Source: a bacterium ADurb.Bin157 | GTDB taxonomy: Bacteria; Muiribacteriota; Ozemobacteria; Ozemobacterales; Ozemobacteraceae | Assembly (NCBI GenBank): GCA_002070375.1 | Contig: MWDD01000022.1 | Coordinates: forward strand, 1 to 39,659 | Reading direction: 5' to 3' | DNA: 39,659 bases | Shown: positions 24,060 to 33,105 of the stretch, piece after piece | Numbering within the stretch: position 1 is the first letter of the stretch | Layout: the number at the start of each line of letters is the position of its first letter | Program-made: the position numbers and the translations under genes | Notes under the pieces: model-generated | Databases searched by the model: none | Told to the model about the DNA's origin: nothing | What the model saw: only the letters and a program-made list of their open reading frames with translations

Positions 24060-25466
24060 TTAGGCGGCCGGCGCAAAAAGTACCGCCGCGCTCTCTTTTG
24101 CCCGCTGCTCCGCGATCAATACACGCAAAACTTTTAATTCCTTGATATAGAAATACAAAGTAAAAATCAGTGCACCAACATCTGCCAGGGGCAGAGAATA
24201 CCAAACTCCCAGAATTCCTATATATTTGGGCAGAATAAGCAGAGACGGAATCAAGAACACAACCTGTCTCAGCAAAGTAAGAGCTAAACTGACCATGGGT
24301 CTGCCCGTGAACTGAAAATAGTTCGCGCAAATAACTAAGTAACCTATAATCGGCAACAGAATAAACACATCTTGAATCGCTTTAGGCCCGATTTTCATAA
24401 TGCTTGATTCCCCGTTGCTTATAAACAGTTTAAAAATATATTCGGGAAAAACCTGCACAACAACAAACAAAACAGTGCACATAACAGTGACTGCCGCAAA
24501 AGACCCATAAAGAGCACGCTTTACCCTATCAAACTTTTGTGCACCGTAATTATAGCCGACAACAGGCTGCATACCTTGCGACATACCTATAACAAACATT
24601 AGCCAAAAAAAGTTAAAGCTCATAATTACGCCCATGGTCGATACTGCCACGTCACCGCCAAATTTAAGGAGCTGATTATTAAAAATCGACGCCTGAACAC
24701 TGGCTATCATATTCATTATAAAACTTGGCGAGCCCATTACCATAACTCGGTTCACCAAGCCGCTATGCAGTTTAAAGTTGCTAAACTTGAGCTTAACGAC
24801 GCTCTTACCTCTTAAATAGTAAGAAAGAACCCAAAACGCCGAACAGCTGTAACCGATAACCGTTGCCCAAGCCGCACCTTCCATGCCCCAACCCATTCTG
24901 ACAATAAATATGTAGTCCATAATTATATTCACAATTCCGCCAATAATCATGGTTATCATTGCAAAACGCGGGTTGCCTTCTCCGCGAACAAAATTGTTCG
25001 CCCCAAAGGAAATTTCGTGCACAACGTTGCCGAGCATAATAATTATAGCGTAAGTGCGTGCATAGGGCAAGACCTGCTCACTCGCGCCAAACAGAGTAAG
25101 AAGCGCGTCCATATTCCATATAGAAAACACAGTGATAAGCAAAGAGGTAACTACAAACATAAACCAACCCTGGCCCAAAAGCTTTTCGGCCTCGTCGTAG
25201 TTTTTTTCGCCGAGCTTTATAGACATTTGAGAGTTGCTGCCAAAAGCGATCAGCATGCCGACCGCCATAACAATCATCATCATAGGCATAACTACAGTGG
25301 TAGCGGCTATACCCATTTCGCCCACATAATGCCCCAAAAACATTCTGTCAACCACATTATACATCGAGTTTACAAAAGTTCCGGTCATTGCCGGTACCGC
25401 AAATTTAAATAAAAGCCGCGAAACAGGCAGCGTCTCTAACTCCTTCGTTTGTTCTCTACTCTTCAT
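24060..25466 (-). CDS. MATE family efflux transporter
   Basis: This 468-residue protein has about 12 hydrophobic segments in two MatE halves. The first begins FAVPAMTGTFVNSMYNVVDRMFLG and includes IAATTVVMPMMMIVMAVGML. The second includes VMGSPSFIMNMIASVQASIF and MSQGMQPVVGYNYGA, a classic MATE signature. It probably exports cationic drugs or metabolites using Na+ or H+; the substrate is not predictable. It begins 8 nt after cmoM and is presumably co-transcribed. Confidence 0.93.
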   Translation of the reverse strand: MKSREQTKELETLPVSRLLFKFAVPAMTGTFVNSMYNVVDRMFLGHYVGEMGIAATTVVMPMMMIVMAVGMLIAFGSNSQMSIKLGEKNYDEAEKLLGQGWFMFVVTSLLITVFSIWNMDALLTLFGASEQVLPYARTYAIIIMLGNVVHEISFGANNFVRGEGNPRFAMITMIIGGIVNIIMDYIFIVRMGWGMEGAAWATVIGYSCSAFWVLSYYLRGKSVVKLKFSNFKLHSGLVNRVMVMGSPSFIMNMIASVQASIFNNQLLKFGGDVAVSTMGVIMSFNFFWLMFVIGMSQGMQPVVGYNYGAQKFDRVKRALYGSFAAVTVMCTVLFVVVQVFPEYIFKLFISNGESSIMKIGPKAIQDVFILLPIIGYLVICANYFQFTGRPMVSLALTLLRQVVFLIPSLLILPKYIGILGVWYSLPLADVGALIFTLYFYIKELKVLRVLIAEQRAKESAAVLFAPAA

Positions 25467-25474
25467 AATCTTGC

Positions 25475-26239
25475 TTAACTCTTTTTACGTAAAATGTAGT
25501 GTATATGCTCGCCCATAGAGGCAAATGGTTCTGTGTAAAGGTATTTTTTTTCTAACTCAAACGTCTCATCCACCGCTTCAGTTGTTAACTTAGCAAAAAA
25601 ACCGTAAAATATTCTGACTCCGGCTTTTGAGACCACATCGAATCTATTTTTGTCGAATACCGGCTCTAAATCTCTGTAACTTAGGGAATTACTAGGCGTA
25701 AGCTTTTTCGTTTTGCAAGGTTTACCGGGCAAAGCTTTTTCGTATTGCGAATTAATTCCCCATTTCATGATAAGTTTATCGAGATTGTGGAACAATAATG
25801 AAACAACTCCGTTTGGCTTCAAAAGAGGAATCAGACATTCAAAACCTTCAATTGGTTTTTCCATCCATTCTATTACTCCGTGTAAAAGAATTAAATCAAA
25901 AGTCTGCCCTTTTAAAAGCTGTGGCAATTCTTGAATAGCGGCTCGAACAATTTTAATTTTATCTTGCAGCGACTCTTTTATATTTTCTTCTTTGGCAATT
26001 GCAAGCATTTGCTCGGAAACATCAGCCAGAAGCACTTCATGCCCCTTCGCGGCCAACCAGCGAGAGATCTGCCCCATGCCTCCGCCCGCGTCTAAAATAG
26101 TTAAGTTTTTTTTACATTCGATCTCGGGTATATTGCGCGTAATGTCATACTTTAAAACAGACAAACGCACTTCACCTTTACCTGAGCCGTAAACCCCTAA
26201 CTTAAGGTTTTCGGCCAAATCATCAAAATTTTTATCCAT
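25475..26239 (-). CDS. cmoM: tRNA 5-carboxymethoxyuridine methyltransferase, CmoM-like
   Basis: This 254-residue class I SAM methyltransferase closely follows the CmoM (SmtA) pattern. The start NFDDLAENLKLGVYGSGKG matches the family's NFDDIAEKF..IYGTTKG. LDAGGGMGQ is the SAM motif, LILLHGVIEWM matches LILFHAVLEW, and the end carries GVRIFYGFF, ELEKKYLYTEPF and GEHIHYILRKK. CmoM methylates cmo5U34 to mcmo5U34 in tRNAs, widening wobble decoding. CmoA and CmoB are not in the window. The ATG lies 6 nt after a -10 box with no ribosome binding site, suggesting a leaderless mRNA. It heads a cmoM-MATE operon. Confidence 0.85.
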   Translation of the reverse strand: MDKNFDDLAENLKLGVYGSGKGEVRLSVLKYDITRNIPEIECKKNLTILDAGGGMGQISRWLAAKGHEVLLADVSEQMLAIAKEENIKESLQDKIKIVRAAIQELPQLLKGQTFDLILLHGVIEWMEKPIEGFECLIPLLKPNGVVSLLFHNLDKLIMKWGINSQYEKALPGKPCKTKKLTPSNSLSYRDLEPVFDKNRFDVVSKAGVRIFYGFFAKLTTEAVDETFELEKKYLYTEPFASMGEHIHYILRKKS

Positions 26240-26245
26240 TCGCGA

Positions 26246-26274
26246 ATATTATCACAAGACGCTTCGAATAACAA
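26246..26274 (-). promoter_or_regulatory. Promoter of the cmoM-MATE operon
   Basis: TTGTTA (26274-26269), a 17-nt spacer and TAATAT (26251-26246) on the minus strand, only 6 nt from the ATG. Confidence 0.65.
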
Positions 26275-26284
26275 TTCAAATATA

Positions 26285-26791
26285 TCAGACAAAAGCCAGC
26301 ATAAGCCCGATAAGCAATGCAACGCATAAAGCCGAAACAACACCGGCAACAATTATTTTTTTGCGATGCAAAGAAACGGTTATTTCTTGGGTTTGAGGTG
26401 ATTTTTCTGCGTAATCAAGCATTTGTGCTGTCATATCGGCAGAAATTTTGAACTTGCGCATAAAAGCCTGAATTGACTTGCTTTTCAAAGTTCTGCGCTT
26501 TAGAACATTTTTTTCGCTCATATAAATAGCGACTTGCCTGTATACCTCTTCTAAAGCTGTCTTTCCTATGGCGTCTTCAAAAATTTTTGAGTCTTCCAAT
26601 ACCTTACCCGGTATTCTGAGCGCTTCGGAACTTACTTTTGCGCTTCCGAGTTTGTATTCGGGTTCGTTTAGATCTTTAGGTTTCTGATATCTTTGATGTG
26701 AACCACATTCAGGGCACTGCACAAAAGGAGCCGAATAGTCATCGGGTATTTGAATTTTGGCAGAACATTGATCGCAATTTTTCTCAAACAT
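26285..26791 (-). CDS. Zinc-ribbon protein with C-terminal membrane anchor
   Basis: This 168-residue protein opens with a zinc ribbon: CDQCSAKIQIP then CPECGSH, two CxxC knuckles within residues 5-32. A helical middle region contains KTALEEVYRQVAIYM and RTLKSKSIQAFMRKFKIS. A single membrane segment at about 147-166 (IIVAGVVSALCVALLIGLML) ends the protein. There is no signal peptide, so the ribbon should be cytoplasmic. MJ0042-like ribbon-plus-membrane proteins are common in uncultivated lineages and their role is unknown. It is divergent to tlyA, with AT-rich promoter sequence between them. Confidence 0.7.
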   Translation of the reverse strand: MFEKNCDQCSAKIQIPDDYSAPFVQCPECGSHQRYQKPKDLNEPEYKLGSAKVSSEALRIPGKVLEDSKIFEDAIGKTALEEVYRQVAIYMSEKNVLKRRTLKSKSIQAFMRKFKISADMTAQMLDYAEKSPQTQEITVSLHRKKIIVAGVVSALCVALLIGLMLAFV

Positions 26792-26867
26792 AATATATCC
26801 TATTGATTTCCTCAGTGATGTATTATAATTTGAAATTCACAAATTTGCAATTATAAAGGTAATTCTA

Positions 26868-27683
26868 ATGGCAAAAAAGGCGCGCGTCGATGAAATGACA
26901 GTACAACAAGGCTTGGCCGACGACCTTGAGACTGCACGCAAACTGATCATGTCGGGAGAAATAAGAACCAAAGACCGTCTATGGGACAAAGCAGGCGAGA
27001 AAATCCCGGTTGAAACAATTTTAGAACACAAACCTCGTCATTGCAAATGGGTTTCTATGGGCGGATTAAAGCTTGAAAAAGCGCTTAAAGATTTTTCTGT
27101 GTCGCCTCAAAACCTGAGATGCCTTGATATCGGAGCTTCAACCGGCGGGTTTACAGATGTTCTGTTGTCTAAGGGCGCGAAAGAAGTTGTTGCCCTAGAC
27201 GTCGGCCGCCAACTTTTAGACCCAAAAATTCAGAATAACCCCAGAGTGATAATTAAAGACAAAACAAACTTTAAAACAATGGACACAAGCGAGTTCTCAG
27301 AACCGTTTGATTTAATTGTCACCGATGTTTCTTTTATCTCTCTTGAACATATTTTGCCTAAAGCCTCAAAAATACTTACAAAAGAAGGTGCAATAATCGC
27401 GCTTATTAAACCTCAGTTTGAAGCCGAAAAACATTTGGTTCCCGAGGGCGGAATAATAATCGACCCCAACGTCCAGACAGATGTTATTAACAAGCTTAAA
27501 AACCTATTTATTAACGACGGCCTCTATTTATGGGGACTCACACCCGTGCCCTTGGTCAGCAAAAGAAAAAACATCGAATTCGTCTCTTATTGGAAACTTC
27601 TTTTAGCCCCTGACGGAGCCGAACCGAACATAGAGCAAACGGTGTCAGACGCTCATAAAGCAAACGCCATAACCCCCTCTTAG
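26868..27683 (+). CDS. tlyA: TlyA family rRNA (cytidine-2'-O)-methyltransferase
   Basis: The 271-residue protein combines an N-terminal S4 RNA-binding domain (ARVDEMTVQQGLADDLETAR, IMSGEI) with an FtsJ-like methyltransferase. Motifs are YVSMGG-type WVSMGGLKLEKAL, the SAM site CLDIGASTGGFTDVLL (about 81-96), ALDVG, DLIVTDVSFISLE and ALIKPQFE, which carries the catalytic lysine. TlyA 2'-O-methylates cytidines in 16S and/or 23S rRNA; shorter TlyA forms modify 23S only. The older name is hemolysin A. The start has AAAGG upstream. Its stop overlaps the converging DUF2325 gene by 4 nt. Confidence 0.92.
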   Translation: MAKKARVDEMTVQQGLADDLETARKLIMSGEIRTKDRLWDKAGEKIPVETILEHKPRHCKWVSMGGLKLEKALKDFSVSPQNLRCLDIGASTGGFTDVLLSKGAKEVVALDVGRQLLDPKIQNNPRVIIKDKTNFKTMDTSEFSEPFDLIVTDVSFISLEHILPKASKILTKEGAIIALIKPQFEAEKHLVPEGGIIIDPNVQTDVINKLKNLFINDGLYLWGLTPVPLVSKRKNIEFVSYWKLLLAPDGAEPNIEQTVSDAHKANAITPS

Positions 27684-29320
27684 TTTTTGAATGTTTTAAG
27701 TATTTCGGCTCTGAGCGAACCGGCGCCGCTGTTGTGTATTTTAAAGAAATGCTGATGCGGCTTAATGCACGGCCTTACCTGATAAAGCAGCAAGTGTCCC
27801 GCGTAGCTTGTCACTACCACAGCCAGATCTACTCTTCCGACTATTTCGGCTGTTCGGGCAAGACTGATGGTGTGATAACCTTCATACCATTCATAGTCTT
27901 CATTTTTAACTCCGGCTTCTTTAAGAGTGTTCCAATAATGGTCTCTGCCCACTCCCCCGAAAATTACCACTCTTTTACCTTCTAAGAGGCCCTCCACAGA
28001 ATTTGCGGCTTCGTTAGGCAGTGCGTTAAGTTTCTTGAGCTGTTCGGTCAGCTCTTGCACTTCTTTATCAAGTTCGCGCATATCGCTTCTGAGTTCGGCT
28101 TCTTCGAGCAGTGTTTCTTGCAACTCTTTTTTTGCGGCATTAACTTTAGCTTCGGCGGCCTGAAGCTTTCTTCGAACTTCATTCGGATCAAGCTTTTCGT
28201 TTTGCTGAATGAGTTTTTCGTTATCATTTTTCAGCATTCTTGCTTCTGCCGCAAATTGATCTTTTTCAACATTAAGTTTGGCGATTTCGGCACGCAGCGA
28301 ATCATTTTCCATTCTTAAAGTTCGGATTTTGTCTGTTAAATCGTCTTTAAGAGTCTCGAACTCTTTAAGACTGATTTTTGGCACCCTCTGATTAAGATGT
28401 TTAACCACAAAATGGTGATACAGGTATATTTCAAGAATATCTCTTAAATAGTCTTCATAAGCATCCTGTTTATTTTCGTCAGGCGGAAACTCTTCTTTAA
28501 CATCGCTTATCAGCAATTTAAGCATTTTTTTGCCGTTCTGATAAGCTATGTCGAGGTCTTCATAAAAAGCAGGCCTGAGCAAGTTAAGGGTTTTACATTC
28601 GCCGTATGTCCACTCTAAGAGGTTAAACTCATCGGCCGCCAAAATTTTCCAGATATATAACACATCGTGCTGTGAAATTTCGTATTTGAGTTGACCGATT
28701 ATCTGCGCCAATAATTCTTTTCGCGCATCTTCGTTCGGAGGCACTTCTTCTTTAACGATTTCGACGCAAGCCTCTTCAATTTGTTTGACAAGTTTTTTAT
28801 AATTTGTGTATTCATCACTGTCTAAGAACAGGGCCGACAAAAAATATTTGCGTTTTATAAAATGCTGCAAATACAAACGCTTTTCGCCGCCTATTTTAAC
28901 TTCTGCCAAAGGGGATCTTTTTCTTTGGACATTATGCTTTTTCGAAACAGCCTCTTCAATAGCAGCCGCTTCACGCACCTTGCGCATTTTGTTTATTTTT
29001 TCTTCAATCAGTTCTTTAACAATTTTCGTTTGCAAAGAACCGCCGAGCATCACATCTAAGAAGTCGCCCAAAAACAAAGCGAAAGGGCGCTCATACTTTT
29101 CAAAGACGTTTGCAAAGCGTTTATAAATAACCCAATACTTGTCTTCATTCGCTTTTTCGGCACTGTCTTTTGCCGCATCAAGCTTGCTCTTGCCAATTTT
29201 ATCGGCTACATCAACGAATTTATTTTCAGAAGCTGTCGGAGAAAACCCCGCAAGCTTCTCAAGCTCAGCCATTTTTTTTAACTTTTGGTCATTAGTGAGA
29301 ATATCTAAAGGATTAAACAT
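27680..29320 (-). CDS. DUF2325-domain protein with long coiled coil
   Basis: This 546-residue protein has three parts. A helical N-terminal half (about 1-310) has no motif I know. A heptad-like coiled coil follows at about 315-440 (LTDKIRTLRMENDSLRAEIA). A C-terminal DUF2325 domain spans about 448-546 (GKRVVIFGGVGRDHYWNTL, LAVVVTSYAGHLLLYQV, CIKPHQHFFKIHNSGAGSL). DUF2325 is a small Rossmann-like domain of unknown function. No signal peptide or membrane segment is present. It lies 13 nt after the FHA-GAF-GGDEF gene on the same strand, so the two are probably co-expressed and may share a signalling role. Confidence 0.78.
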   Translation of the reverse strand: MFNPLDILTNDQKLKKMAELEKLAGFSPTASENKFVDVADKIGKSKLDAAKDSAEKANEDKYWVIYKRFANVFEKYERPFALFLGDFLDVMLGGSLQTKIVKELIEEKINKMRKVREAAAIEEAVSKKHNVQRKRSPLAEVKIGGEKRLYLQHFIKRKYFLSALFLDSDEYTNYKKLVKQIEEACVEIVKEEVPPNEDARKELLAQIIGQLKYEISQHDVLYIWKILAADEFNLLEWTYGECKTLNLLRPAFYEDLDIAYQNGKKMLKLLISDVKEEFPPDENKQDAYEDYLRDILEIYLYHHFVVKHLNQRVPKISLKEFETLKDDLTDKIRTLRMENDSLRAEIAKLNVEKDQFAAEARMLKNDNEKLIQQNEKLDPNEVRRKLQAAEAKVNAAKKELQETLLEEAELRSDMRELDKEVQELTEQLKKLNALPNEAANSVEGLLEGKRVVIFGGVGRDHYWNTLKEAGVKNEDYEWYEGYHTISLARTAEIVGRVDLAVVVTSYAGHLLLYQVRPCIKPHQHFFKIHNSGAGSLRAEILKTFKN

Positions 29321-29333
29321 AAACCACCCATCA

Positions 29334-30779
29334 TTAAGCTATTTGATTGCCGCCCCGTTTTCGCGCCAATTTAAGGGCCTTTTCCGAGGCTTTTAAAAGA
29401 TCGGCAGGCTTAAATGTTGTTGCCGAACTCGAGCCGATTCCAAAGCTGCCGGTAACTTGAATGCTGTGCCCTTCGATTCTTATAATTGTTTTTCCCAAGT
29501 TGGTCCTGAGTTTTTCTGCAACTACCAAAGCTCCGGTGTAGGGAGTTTCGGGAAGTATCATAGCGAAAGTTTCTGCTCCGACCCGTGCAACAACATCGTG
29601 TATCCTTGTCGCACTTCGGAATATTTTGCCAACTTCTTTCAAAATGCAGTTTGCAACATTTTCTTCGTAGGTTTCGCTTATTGATTTGAGATGGTCAATA
29701 TCCATTAAAATCAAAGAAATGTCTTTTTGATGTCGTTGTGCACGACAAAACTCTTCGCTGAGCCTTCTTAAAAACAAATTTTGATTTGCCACTCCGGTAA
29801 CGGTGTCGGTTGTAGCTTCGTGGAACATTTTAGTTCTGTTAATTGCAATTGCAATTTGTGAGGCCAATATTTTAAGCAGCTCATCGGTTCTTCCGCTCAT
29901 AACGTTGTTAAACTTTTTTGTATCAACGTAAAGCACGCCTATATCCGTTCCAAGTTCTTTTAAGGGAACCGCCGCAACTGCTGCAATTCCTGATTCTTCT
30001 AATGATTTGGTGCGTCTTGTTGCAAGAGACTTGAACAAATGCGAAGACCCCGACAAGGCCTTTCCCTCTTCAAAACATTTATTCACAAAAGTGCCGACAG
30101 ACAAAATATCTTCAGCTAAATCAGAGGGCATAAAATTAGACGTGGCCATGGTTTCGAGGCGCTTCAAGTTTTCGTTATAAAGCAAAAGCATAGCACGTTC
30201 GGCACCCGTTACAGCAATTGCCATTTCTAACGAAAAATCTAACAACCGCGGCAGGCTTGTGAACGAATTTAACGCCCCCGCCACTTCTGAAACTGCCGCC
30301 AACTCTTTAATTCGCGTTACAATCTCGCCTTCTGCCGCCGAGATAGACTGATAATGTTCTCTTGGAAGCCTTGCACGTATAGCTCCAAACAGTTTTCGCA
30401 CGAAATTTTCATTGCTGTTCAAAAAAAACGGAAAAAGTTTATTGCCTGAATTTGCCAGATATATGTCGTCGGCTTCGGGCTGCAATGTGACAAAAACTTC
30501 TTCGCTCAGTTCTAAAAAGGCACCCGGTTTTATTGCGGTAATAAAGCCCGGTTGCAAACGAACACCGTCGACTAATGTGCCCATCGGGCTTTGCAAATCT
30601 TGCAGAGTTAAAACCCCGTCGGCGTTATATCTGAGCTGAGCATGAGCCGCCGCTATGCCGATTTTATTTAAACGGATGTCGCAGGTTGGAGCGCTTCCGA
30701 TCACGATTCCGTCGCTATGCAAATCGGGACTGCCGTCATACAATACCTGCCCGCTTTTATCGGTAATTACTATCTTCAT
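29334..30779 (-). CDS. FHA-GAF-GGDEF signalling protein with degenerate GGDEF motif
   Basis: The 481-residue cytoplasmic protein carries an N-terminal FHA domain (about 1-105: IVIGSAPTCDIRLN, AAAHAQLRY, SPMGTLVDGVRL) that should bind phosphothreonine peptides. A GAF domain (about 170-320) and a GGDEF domain (about 330-481) follow. The GGDEF region has LILMDIDHLKSISETY but its signature reads RVGAETF instead of RxGG(D/E)EF, at about 398-404. Loss of the second acidic residue makes diguanylate cyclase activity doubtful; it may only bind GTP or act as a scaffold. The ribosome binding site is AAAGGTG. It is the first gene of a unit with the DUF2325 protein. Confidence 0.87.
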   Translation of the reverse strand: MKIVITDKSGQVLYDGSPDLHSDGIVIGSAPTCDIRLNKIGIAAAHAQLRYNADGVLTLQDLQSPMGTLVDGVRLQPGFITAIKPGAFLELSEEVFVTLQPEADDIYLANSGNKLFPFFLNSNENFVRKLFGAIRARLPREHYQSISAAEGEIVTRIKELAAVSEVAGALNSFTSLPRLLDFSLEMAIAVTGAERAMLLLYNENLKRLETMATSNFMPSDLAEDILSVGTFVNKCFEEGKALSGSSHLFKSLATRRTKSLEESGIAAVAAVPLKELGTDIGVLYVDTKKFNNVMSGRTDELLKILASQIAIAINRTKMFHEATTDTVTGVANQNLFLRRLSEEFCRAQRHQKDISLILMDIDHLKSISETYEENVANCILKEVGKIFRSATRIHDVVARVGAETFAMILPETPYTGALVVAEKLRTNLGKTIIRIEGHSIQVTGSFGIGSSSATTFKPADLLKASEKALKLARKRGGNQIA

Positions 30780-30889
30780 CTTGTCACCTTTATACAGTGT
30801 TTAAGCAAAATAATACTACATTAGAAAAAATTAAAACACAACCGACAAAATTAAATAACTCAAACAACTTAACGCTAATACTCTTGTTA

Positions 30890-30918
30890 TTGTTAAACAA
30901 ATTCATTTCTGGTATACT
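30890..30918 (+). promoter_or_regulatory. Promoter of the ftsQAZ cluster
   Basis: TTGTTA (30890-30895), a 17-nt spacer and TATACT (30913-30918). The ATG of ftsQ begins 9 nt after the -10 box, leaving almost no leader. Confidence 0.65.
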
Positions 30919-30927
30919 TCACCCAAT

Positions 30928-31779
30928 ATGGGTTATCCAAAATACACACCCGGCAGTCAAATGCCTGTCATGAAAGATCTTTCGGAAGACACTCGAAAGA
31001 AGCTTAAAAATAAACGCAACAAAGCCATCAAATTGGGTTTGTCGCGCTTTTTACCGCAACTGAAAGCTCTGGGCTTCATATTAATAATCATATCCTTGCT
31101 TTACGTTGCGGTAACTCGTCTCAATTACCTTTTTTTCAAAACTTCATATTTTGAAATTAAAGACTTAGAAGTGGTCGGGAACAATTATTTTTCAAAAGAA
31201 CAGATAATTAAGACCGCAGGTCTTGCGCCCGCCATGAATATTTTCAGCGTTAACCGCGAATCTGCTGTTGAGAATCTTTTTAAAGAACCTCATATCAAAA
31301 ACGCTAACATCGAATTCGAGGGGCTTTACAAGATAAAAATCATCGTCTCCGAAAGAATCCCAAAATATTACGTTAAAGCAGGACTTGCTTTTTATGAAAT
31401 AGCCGAAGACGGCATAATAATAAGCACCGAAGGCATGGGCGAAAAAGATTTACCTATCATTACCGGCATCGATACGGCAGGTCTGGTTGCCGGCAATTCG
31501 TTGCTTACAAACGACAATTATTTTGTTGCACAAAAATGGCTCACACAACTTGGCGAAAAAATATTAAAAAATATTTCCGAAATAAATTTTTCCAGCGTTC
31601 AAAACCCTTATCTTATATTGTTCAATGGCGAAAAGGTGTATCCTAAAAGCGCCGATGATTTCAAAAAGCGATATGATTTTTTGAATGCACTCCTTGACAA
31701 TCTAAGAAAAAATAATGTAGAACCTTTCTACCTTGATATGCGGGGCGATCATATTGTTGTTCGCCCAAAAAAGTTTTAG
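30928..31779 (+). CDS. ftsQ: Cell division protein FtsQ/DivIB
   Basis: The 283-residue bitopic inner-membrane protein has a basic cytoplasmic N-terminus of about 43 residues and one membrane helix at about 44-67 (LGFILIIISLLYVAVTRLNY). A POTRA domain follows at about 77-147 (YFEIKDLEVVGNNYFSKEQI, LFKEPHIKNANIEFEGLYKIKI-type strands) and then the FtsQ beta domain. FtsQ links early and late divisome proteins (FtsB/FtsL). Position directly before ftsA and ftsZ supports the name. There is no ribosome binding site, and the -10 box is 9 nt from the ATG. Confidence 0.9.
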   Translation: MGYPKYTPGSQMPVMKDLSEDTRKKLKNKRNKAIKLGLSRFLPQLKALGFILIIISLLYVAVTRLNYLFFKTSYFEIKDLEVVGNNYFSKEQIIKTAGLAPAMNIFSVNRESAVENLFKEPHIKNANIEFEGLYKIKIIVSERIPKYYVKAGLAFYEIAEDGIIISTEGMGEKDLPIITGIDTAGLVAGNSLLTNDNYFVAQKWLTQLGEKILKNISEINFSSVQNPYLILFNGEKVYPKSADDFKKRYDFLNALLDNLRKNNVEPFYLDMRGDHIVVRPKKF

Positions 31780-31807
31780 GAAGTTAACATTCAGGAGCTC
31801 CCTACTC

Positions 31808-33043
31808 GTGGACGATTTAATAATAGGTCTTGACATAGGCTCAACAAAGGTTTGCGCAATCATAGCCGAATGCACAGACAAGAACACCGTAAATGTTCTT
31901 GGAGTCGGCATAGCGCCTTCCGGCGACGGCGTTAAAAGAGGCGCAATAGTTGATATCGAACGCACAACAAGAGCAATTATCGATGCTCTCGAAGAAGCGG
32001 ATAAATCTGTTGCGAACATCGTAATAGAAAGTGCTTATGTAGGCATTGCCGGCGCCCATATAAACTCTATAAACAGCCAAGGCGTTGTGGCTATCAAGGG
32101 CAATAACCAAGAAATAACCTCTGAAGATATCGACAGAGCGGTAGAAAACGCCAAAACAGCCATTACAATACCGGCTCACCAAGATATAATACATATTTTA
32201 CCCCGAGAATTCGTGGTAGACGAACAAAAAGAGATCCACAACCCTCTAAGCATGGTGGGTAGCCGTCTCGAAGCGCATGTGCACATCGTAACAGGCGCTA
32301 TCACGGCGATTCAAAACATTATGAAATGTTGCGCCAACGCTGATGTGAAAGTTGAAGAGCTGGTATTACAGCCTTACGCCTCAAGTTTGGCAGTGCTCAA
32401 CGAAGATGAAAAAAAACTTGGTGTTGTGCTGGTAGATATAGGCGGAGGCACCACAGACCTTACCATTTTCCAAAACGGGTGCGTGGTTCACTCGGGCTGT
32501 ATAGACATGGGCGGCAAGCTGATCACCAATGACCTTGCCGTAGGGTTAAAAGCATCTACCTCTGTCGCTGAAAACCTTAAAATAAAACACGGGGTAGCTC
32601 TTCCAAACAAGGCCGACGAAAAGCTTATGCTGAAAATACCCGTAGCGGGCGGAGAAGGCTCGGAAGAATATTCACAGCGTTATTTATCAGAAATAATCGA
32701 ACCTCGTTTAGAAGAAATTTTTTACGAAGTAAAAAATCTTATAGATGAGCACGTCGGTTCGCCCAATATGATTCCCGCCGGAGTTGTATTAACGGGCGGC
32801 ACCTCTTTAATGGACTGCTGCATAGAACAGGCTCGCGAGATTCTTGATCTTCCGGTAAGACGGGGCACGCCAATAAACGTAACAGGAATACGCGAAAAAG
32901 TTGTAAGTCCTCAATTTGCAACAGCCATCGGATTAATTAGATATGGTGCACAAAATGAAAGACGCACAGTGCCCGAAGCAAGACGGTTTAACGGCTTTTT
33001 CGATAAAATTCGCACAGCTATAGAGAAGTTCTTTACAAATTAA
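31808..33043 (+). CDS. ftsA: Cell division protein FtsA
   Basis: FtsA is the actin-like protein that anchors FtsZ to the membrane. The 411-residue product has phosphate-1 LIIGLDIGSTKVCAIIAE, the 1C domain (GVKRGAIVDIERTTRAI), phosphate-2 VLVDIGGGTTDLTIF at about 208-222 and adenosine motif VVLTGGTSLM. A C-terminal amphipathic helix (FNGFFDKIRTAIEKFF) provides membrane binding. The start is GTG 31808, with CAGGAG upstream. The longer frame from 31733 would overlap ftsQ. It starts 28 nt after ftsQ. Confidence 0.95.
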   Translation: MDDLIIGLDIGSTKVCAIIAECTDKNTVNVLGVGIAPSGDGVKRGAIVDIERTTRAIIDALEEADKSVANIVIESAYVGIAGAHINSINSQGVVAIKGNNQEITSEDIDRAVENAKTAITIPAHQDIIHILPREFVVDEQKEIHNPLSMVGSRLEAHVHIVTGAITAIQNIMKCCANADVKVEELVLQPYASSLAVLNEDEKKLGVVLVDIGGGTTDLTIFQNGCVVHSGCIDMGGKLITNDLAVGLKASTSVAENLKIKHGVALPNKADEKLMLKIPVAGGEGSEEYSQRYLSEIIEPRLEEIFYEVKNLIDEHVGSPNMIPAGVVLTGGTSLMDCCIEQAREILDLPVRRGTPINVTGIREKVVSPQFATAIGLIRYGAQNERRTVPEARRFNGFFDKIRTAIEKFFTN

Positions 33044-33105
33044 AAAAATTGTTATACACTAACGACTCAAGATAGATTTAGGCGTTAGGCAAACAGGAGG
33101 CAGGC

